From CAIWHR01 sp963741355 (GTDB lineage: Bacteria; Pseudomonadota; Gammaproteobacteria; Burkholderiales; Casimicrobiaceae): a DNA stretch of 64,000 bases. The position numbers and the translations under genes were made by a program. Below are positions 59,345 to 64,000 of this stretch, one piece after another. The stretch covers positions 1 to 64,000 of the forward strand of contig CAVUIG010000007.1 in the NCBI GenBank assembly GCA_963741355.1, given 5' to 3'. The notes beneath the pieces are model-generated. The model was not told the DNA's origin, ran no database searches, and was given only the letters and a program-made list of their open reading frames with translations. The number at the start of each line of letters is the position of its first letter. Within the stretch, counting starts at the first letter, position 1.

Positions 59345-60836
59345 TCAGCGCCGCTTGCCGCCCATCAGCGAGCCCAGCACGCCGCGGACAATTTCACGCC
59401 CGACGGTCGAGCCGACCGTTCGCGCCGCGCTCTTGGCCATCGCCTCGACCATGCTGTCCTTGCGCCCGCTTCCGCTCATGAGGCCTCCGAGCGAACCCTT
59501 GAGCGAGTCGAAGAAACCGCCGCCGGAGGGTGTCGCATTGCCGCCGCGCCGTGGACGTTTCCGCGCGGCCCTTGAGCTTTTCGTACGCCGATTCACGATC
59601 TACCGTCTTCTCGTAGACGCCCGCGACGGCCGACGCCGCGATGACGGCCTTGCGCTCGTCCGCCGTCACGGGACCGATCCTTGTCCCCGGCGCGAGGACG
59701 AAGGCGCGTTGCACGACGCTCGGCCGGCCCTTCTCGTCGAGGAATGAAATCAGGGCCTCGCCGACGCCGAGCTCGGTGATCGCCTTCTGCACGTCGAGAT
59801 CGGGATTGGCACGCAACGTATCGGCCGCGGCCTTGACGGCCTTCTGGTCGCGCGGCGTGAACGCGCGCAGCGCGTGCTGCACGCGGTTGCCGAGCTGGCC
59901 CAGCACCGTTTCGGGAATGTCCAGCGGATTCTGCGTCACGAAATAGACGCCCACGCCTTTCGAGCGGATCAGCCGCACGACCTGCTCGATCCGGTTCAGC
60001 AGGTTCTTCGGAGCGTCGGTGAACAGGAGGTGCGCCTCGTCGAAGAAGAACACGAGCTTCGGCTTGTCGGGATCGCCGACTTCCGGCAGCCGCTCATAGA
60101 GCTCGGCGAGCAGCCACAGCAGCATCGTCGAGTACAGCTTGGGCGCCGACATCAGCTTGTCGGCGGCAAGGATGTTGACGACGCCCCTTGCGCCGGAACC
60201 GGTCTGGAGGAGGTCGTCGATGTTGAGCATCGGCTCGCCGATGAATTTTTCGGCGCCCTGTTGCTCGAGGGCGAGCAGTCCGCGCTGAATCGCGCCGATC
60301 GAAGCGGCGGAAACGTTGCCGTAGTTCGTCTGGAACTGCTGCGCATTGTCGCCGACGTATTGCAGCGCCGCGCGCAGATCCTTGAGGTCGAGCAGCAGCA
60401 GACCATTGTCGTCGGCGACCTTGAACACGAGCGTCAGCACGCCCTCCTGCGTCTCGTTGAGGTCGAGGACGCGCGCGAGCAGCAGCGGGCCCATATCGGA
60501 GACGGTCGCCCGCACCGGGTGACCCTGCTCGCCGAAGACGTCCCAGAACACGACGGGGCACGCGGCGAATGCCGGGGTGTCGGCGCCGATCTGCTTCAGG
60601 CGCTCCTCGAGCTTCGGCGACGCAACACCCGCCTGCGACATGCCGGCGAGGTCTCCCTTGACGTCCGCCAGGAAGACCGGGACGCCGATCTCGGAGAACC
60701 GCTCGGTCATGACCTGCAGCGTCACGGTCTTTCCCGTCCCCGTCGCGCCGGTGATGAGCCCGTGCCGGTTGGCGAGCGCGGGCAGGAGGTCGAGCTCGCC
60801 GCTCGCGTTCCGGGCGATGGGGAGGGGGTGCGTCAT
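59345..60836 (-). CDS. HerA-like ATPase, DUF853 (YjgR-type), one frame change
   Basis: ATG 60836 starts MTHPLPIARNASGELDLLPA. Walker A is HGLITGATGTGKTVTLQVMT, Walker B KPKLVFFFDEAHLLFTDAP, then a sensor region GVGVYFVTQNPLDIPETVLG. LADVKGDLAGMSQAG is a strongly conserved DUF853 block. A frame change near 59565 moves the tail to GGGFFDSLKGSLGGLMSGSG and REIVRGVLGSLMGGKRR. About 495 residues, normal for the family. Cytoplasmic; its role is unknown, with HerA-type DNA or protein translocation suggested by similarity. Confidence 0.88.
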
Positions 60837-61020
60837 GGCGAAAGCTCCGGGCGTGGTCCTTGGAGGATATTACCGTGCCGCCGCGCCACGGGCGGGGCCG
60901 GGGACGCTCGCCACCGCCGTGCCCGGCCGCGGATTTTCCGCGCGCCGGGGCGGTGGAATTCGGGTGGACGGGCGGGTCGCGCGAGCATCCCGGCCGGGCC
61001 CTTTCGGAGGGGTCGGCACC

Positions 61021-61049
61021 TTCAAATCGGCCGGGATTTATGCTAGAAT
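61021..61049 (+). promoter_or_regulatory. promoter of the rimP-nusA-infB operon
   Basis: TTCAAA (61021-61026) and TAGAAT (61044-61049) are 17 bases apart (4/6 and 5/6 to consensus). They precede the leader hairpin and rimP. Confidence 0.6.
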
Positions 61050-61070
61050 GTTCAGTGGATTGGAGAAGAA

Positions 61071-61098
61071 ATGGGCTGGGCACAGCCCATTTTTTTTT
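61071..61098 (+). terminator. leader hairpin with U-run (attenuator-like) upstream of rimP
   Basis: Arms ATGGGCT (61071-61077) and AGCCCAT (61084-61090) with a GGGCAC loop are followed by nine T (61090-61098), so it has the form of an intrinsic terminator between promoter and rimP. It may be the NusA-sensitive attenuator of this operon. Confidence 0.7.
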
Positions 61099-61117
61099 GC
61101 CGAACCACTTTCGTCAG

Positions 61118-61570
61118 ATGATGAACCTTGCCGAACTGCTGGAACGCACGCTCCCCCCGATGGGGTACGAGCTCGTCGACTGGGAAATGAGCCCAGGGGG
61201 ACGGCTTGTCCGGATCTTCATCGACAAGCCCGCCGGCGCGGGGACGAAACTGAGCGTCGAGGATTGCGCGCGGGTCAGCAACCAGCTGACGCGGCTCTTC
61301 GCGGTCGAGAACATCGATTTCGACCGCCTCGAGGTTTCGTCGCCCGGGCTCGACCGGCCGCTCAAGAAGGCCGCGGATTTCGCGCGGTTCGAAGGCGCCG
61401 AGGCCGAGCTCAAGCTTGCGACGCCGATCGACAATGCGAAGAAGCTGAAGGGCGTCCTGCGCGGCTGCGCCGACGGCGCGGTCAGCGTGGAAACCGCCAA
61501 AGGTTTGATCACGGTGCCGCTCGCGGAGATCCACCGCGCACGGCTGGTGCCGAAGATCCAGTGGAGATGA
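61118..61570 (+). CDS. rimP: ribosome maturation factor RimP
   Basis: Two adjacent ATGs (61118, 61121) give 150 residues (MNLAELLERTLPPMGYELVD). Family motifs are WEMSPGGRLVRIFIDKPAG, SVEDCARVSNQLTRLFAVEN and LEVSSPGLDRPLKKAADF (E-SSPG-DRPL, the strongest RimP signature), then the C-terminal barrel with GVLRGCADGAVSVETAK and IHRARLVPKIQW. It helps 30S maturation. It is five bases before nusA, in the conserved operon. Confidence 0.95.
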   Translation: MMNLAELLERTLPPMGYELVDWEMSPGGRLVRIFIDKPAGAGTKLSVEDCARVSNQLTRLFAVENIDFDRLEVSSPGLDRPLKKAADFARFEGAEAELKLATPIDNAKKLKGVLRGCADGAVSVETAKGLITVPLAEIHRARLVPKIQWR

Positions 61571-61574
61571 TCGA

Positions 61575-63112
61575 ATGAACAAGGACCTGCTGCTCCTGGT
61601 CGATGCGCTCGCGCGCGAGAAGAACGTGCCGAAGGACATCGTGTTCACGGCGCTCGAGTCGGCGCTCGCGTCGGCGACGAAGAAGCGCTTCCGACGCAGG
61701 AAATCGATGCGCGCGTATCGATTGACCGCGAGACCGGCGACTACGAGTCGTTCCGGCGCTGGACGGTCGTGCCTGACGAGGAGCACGAGGAGCCGGCGTA
61801 CCAGCTCGCGATCACCGACGCCGCCGAGCGCGACCCCGACCTCAAGCTCGGCGACGTGATCGAGGAGCCGCTCGAGCCGATCGAGTTCGGCCGCATCGGC
61901 GCGCAGGCGGCGAAGCAGGTGATCCTGCAGAAGATCCGCGACGCCGAGCGCGAGCAGATCCTCAACGACTTCCTCGAGCGCGAAGACAACCTGCTCACCG
62001 GCACCGTCAAGCGCATCGAGCGCGGCAACGCGATCGTCGAGTCGGGCCGCATCGAGGGCGTGATTCCGCGCGACCAGCTGATCCCCAAGGAGATGCTGCG
62101 CGTCGGCGACCGCATCCGCGCGTACGTGACCAAGGTCGATCGCACGGCGAAGGGCCCCCAGCTCATCCTGTCGCGGATCGCGCCCGAGTTCCTGATGCGC
62201 CTGTTCGAGCTCGAGGTGCCCGAGATCGAGGAGGGGCTGATCGAGATCAAGGCGGCGGCGCGCGACCCGGGAATCCGCGCGAAGATCGCCGTGAAGTCGA
62301 ACGACCCGCGGCTCGATCCGCAGGGCACGTGCATCGGCATGCGCGGATCGCGCGTCACCGCGGTGACCAACGAGCTCGCCGGCGAGCGCGTCGACATCAT
62401 TCTCTTTTCCGAGGACCCGGCGAAGTTCGTCATCAATGCGCTGGCGCCCGCGGAAATCTCGTCGATCGTGGTCGACGAGGAGAAGCACAGCATGGACGTC
62501 GTCGTCGACGAGGAGAACCTCGCGATCGCGATCGGACGGCTGGGGCAGAACGTCCGCCTCGCCTCCGAGCTCACCGGGTGGGAGTTGAACCTGATGAGCG
62601 TCGAGGAATCGCAGCAGAAGCACGAGGCCGAAGGCACGCGGCTGCGCGAGCTCTTCATGGCGAAGCTCGACGTCGACGAGGAAGTCGCCGACATCCTGAT
62701 CGGCGAGGGCTTCACCTCGCTCGAGGAAGTCGCCTACGTCCCGATCAACGAGATGCTGGAAATCGAGTCGTTCGACGAGGACACCGTCAACGAGCTGCGC
62801 AGCCGCGCGCGCAACGCGCTCCTCACCGAGGCGATCGTGCGCGAGGAGTCGGTGGAGAACGTCGAGGAAGCCTTGCTGAGCCTCGAGGGCATGGACACGG
62901 AAGTCGCGTCGAAGCTCGCGGCGAACGGCATCACGACGCGCGACGCGCTGGCCGATCTCGCGGGCGACGAGCTGGTCGAGCTGACGGGGATGCCTGCCGA
63001 GCGGGCGCAGGAACTCATCATGAAGGCGCGCGCGCATTGGTTCGACGAAGCCCCGGCCGAAGCGCCGGCCGACGCCAAGGCGCTCGCACCGGCCGCGGGA
63101 TCGCACCACTGA
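61575..63112 (+). CDS. nusA: transcription termination/antitermination factor NusA, one frame change
   Basis: ATG 61575 begins MNKDLLLLVDALAREKNVPK. The frame changes near 61695 (after ATKKRF), where ETGDYESFRRWTVVPDEEHE resumes. The domains are N-terminal RNAP binding, S1 (LLTGTVKRIERGNAIVESGR), KH1/KH2 (GTCIGMRGSRVTAVTNELAG, ENLAIAIGRLGQNVRLASEL), and two acidic repeats (SLEEVAYVPINEMLEIESFD, ELVELTGMPAERAQELIMKA). About 512 residues. Since nusA is essential, the break argues for sequence error. Between rimP and infB. Confidence 0.95.
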
Positions 63113-63152
63113 CGCAAAAAGCGAGCGGCCCCTGGGGACGCGGGAGACGCGC

Positions 63153-64000
63153 ATGGCACATACAACCATCGAACAATTCGCATCCGAGCTGAAGATGCCC
63201 GCGGTCGCGCTGCTGGAGCAGCTCGGCAAGGCCGGCGTCGCCGGCAAGAAGGAAGGCGACAAGCTCTCCGAGATCGACAAGACAAAGCTGCTCGAGTACC
63301 TGCAGAAGCAGCACGGCGCCGCAGGCGAGCCGAAAAAGAAGATCACGCTGACGCGCAAGCAGACGACGGAGATCAAGGCCGCCGGCTCGACCGGCAAGGC
63401 GCGCACGATCCAGGTCGAGGTGCGCAAGAAGCGCGTGTTCATGAAGCGCGACGAATCCGAGGCGGTCGCCGCCCCGGTCGAGGAAGCACCGGCGGCTCCG
63501 GCAGCCCCGCTGATCACCGACGCGGAGCTCGCCTCGCGCGCCGCCGAGGAAAAGAAGGCGCAGGAACTCATCGCGCGCCAGCAGCAGGAAATCCAGCAGA
63601 AGCAGCAGCAGGAGAAGAAGCGCAAGACAAAGAAGGAAAAGGAAGCGGAGGAGGCCGCCGCCAAGGCAGCGGCGGAAGCGGCCGCCGCAGAAGCAGCGAA
63701 AGCGGCCGAGGCGGCAAAGGCGGCGCAAGCCGGCGTCCCCGCCCCTGCGGCGAAGGCCGCCGCCGAGGGAACGCTGCATCGACCCGCGGCGAAGCCCGGC
63801 GAGAAGCCGCGCGCGGTCAAGAAGAGCGGCACCGCATTCCAGGAAGAAGCGGCGCGCCGCCGTGCGCTCAAGCTGCGCGGCGACGTCACCGGCGGCACCG
63901 CGACGGGCGGATGGCGGCAACCCAAGACGACGCGCGGCCGGCATGACGAGGAGGGCGGCGAGGGCGCGACGATGGCGCAGCAGGCGGGCCCGATCGTCCG
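63153..64000 (+). CDS. infB: translation initiation factor IF-2, N-terminal part (runs off the right edge)
   Basis: ATG 63153 lies 40 bases after nusA; 282 codons are open to the window end. The start MAHTTIEQFASELKMPAVAL is the IF2_N domain (LE-LK-----LLEQL), followed by ITLTRKQTTEIKAAGSTGKA, the conserved ITLTRK---I and the long Ala/Lys/Glu-rich linker, and GGWRQPKTTRGRHDEEGGE. The GTPase domain lies outside the window. No stop is expected here. Confidence 0.95.
   Translation, partial: MAHTTIEQFASELKMPAVALLEQLGKAGVAGKKEGDKLSEIDKTKLLEYLQKQHGAAGEPKKKITLTRKQTTEIKAAGSTGKARTIQVEVRKKRVFMKRDESEAVAAPVEEAPAAPAAPLITDAELASRAAEEKKAQELIARQQQEIQQKQQQEKKRKTKKEKEAEEAAAKAAAEAAAAEAAKAAEAAKAAQAGVPAPAAKAAAEGTLHRPAAKPGEKPRAVKKSGTAFQEEAARRRALKLRGDVTGGTATGGWRQPKTTRGRHDEEGGEGATMAQQAGPIV

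Noticed and set aside
61690..61700. Programmed frameshift in nusA
   Set aside because: nusA is not known to use one, and the same kind of break is scattered through unrelated genes.

Overview
The window is high-GC bacterial chromosomal DNA. It contains a complete 16S-tRNA-Ile(GAT)-tRNA-Ala(TGC)-23S-5S rRNA operon whose 16S sequence looks betaproteobacterial (Burkholderiales/Nitrosomonadales-like; genus not assigned). The rimP-nusA-infB order at the right edge, serC-serA and a 4-hydroxybenzoyl-CoA reductase locus fit a facultatively anaerobic, aromatic-degrading betaproteobacterium.

Layout. 0-19.6 kb is accessory: mostly secreted or envelope proteins (FmdE-like protein, universal stress protein, truncated M13 peptidase, peptide-binding protein, a decaying tandem array of two-lobed retropepsin-like proteases, a cytochrome c/P460 protein, DUF2807 and DUF4124 proteins, a lipoprotein, a secreted Hcp-like protein, a 2OG-Fe(II) oxygenase and methyltransferases). 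19.9-23.9 kb is a signalling block: GAF-PP2C phosphatase, anti-sigma kinase and STAS antagonist overlap start to stop and lead into an ECF sigma factor and a membrane anti-sigma factor with a long hexapeptide-repeat tail. 23.9-31.1 kb encodes a peptidase-propeller-barrel protein, a PrsW-type protease and two proteins sharing a repeat of unknown function, one fused to a lipase-like hydrolase. 31.4-33.1 kb is a cupin plus RuBisCO-like protein pair.

33.2-43.0 kb is the metabolic centrepiece: a MarR regulator, then a perfect palindrome overlapping a sigma70 promoter, then hcrC-hcrA-hcrB for 4-hydroxybenzoyl-CoA reductase, a 1,191-residue multidomain oxidoreductase that could supply its electrons, and an acyl-CoA ligase-like gene. 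Inferred pathway: aromatic acid activated to its CoA thioester, then reductively dehydroxylated at the expense of a low-potential donor supplied through the large oxidoreductase. 43-48 kb is housekeeping (CBS protein, serC, serA, lipid A acyltransferase, phosphopantetheinyl transferase). 48.2-54.5 kb is the rRNA operon, whose 23S gene carries two intervening sequences, at helix 25 and helix 45, the second encoding a four-helix-bundle IVS protein. 54.7-59 kb is a large secreted zincin protease with duplicated Ig-like and discoidin-like modules; then come a HerA/DUF853 ATPase and rimP-nusA-infB (infB cut by the window edge).

Caution: about half the protein genes, including essential nusA, are split by one or more single-base frame changes although the protein sequence resumes perfectly in another frame. 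I interpret most as sequencing or assembly indels and annotate across them; only genes with other signs of decay are called pseudogenes.
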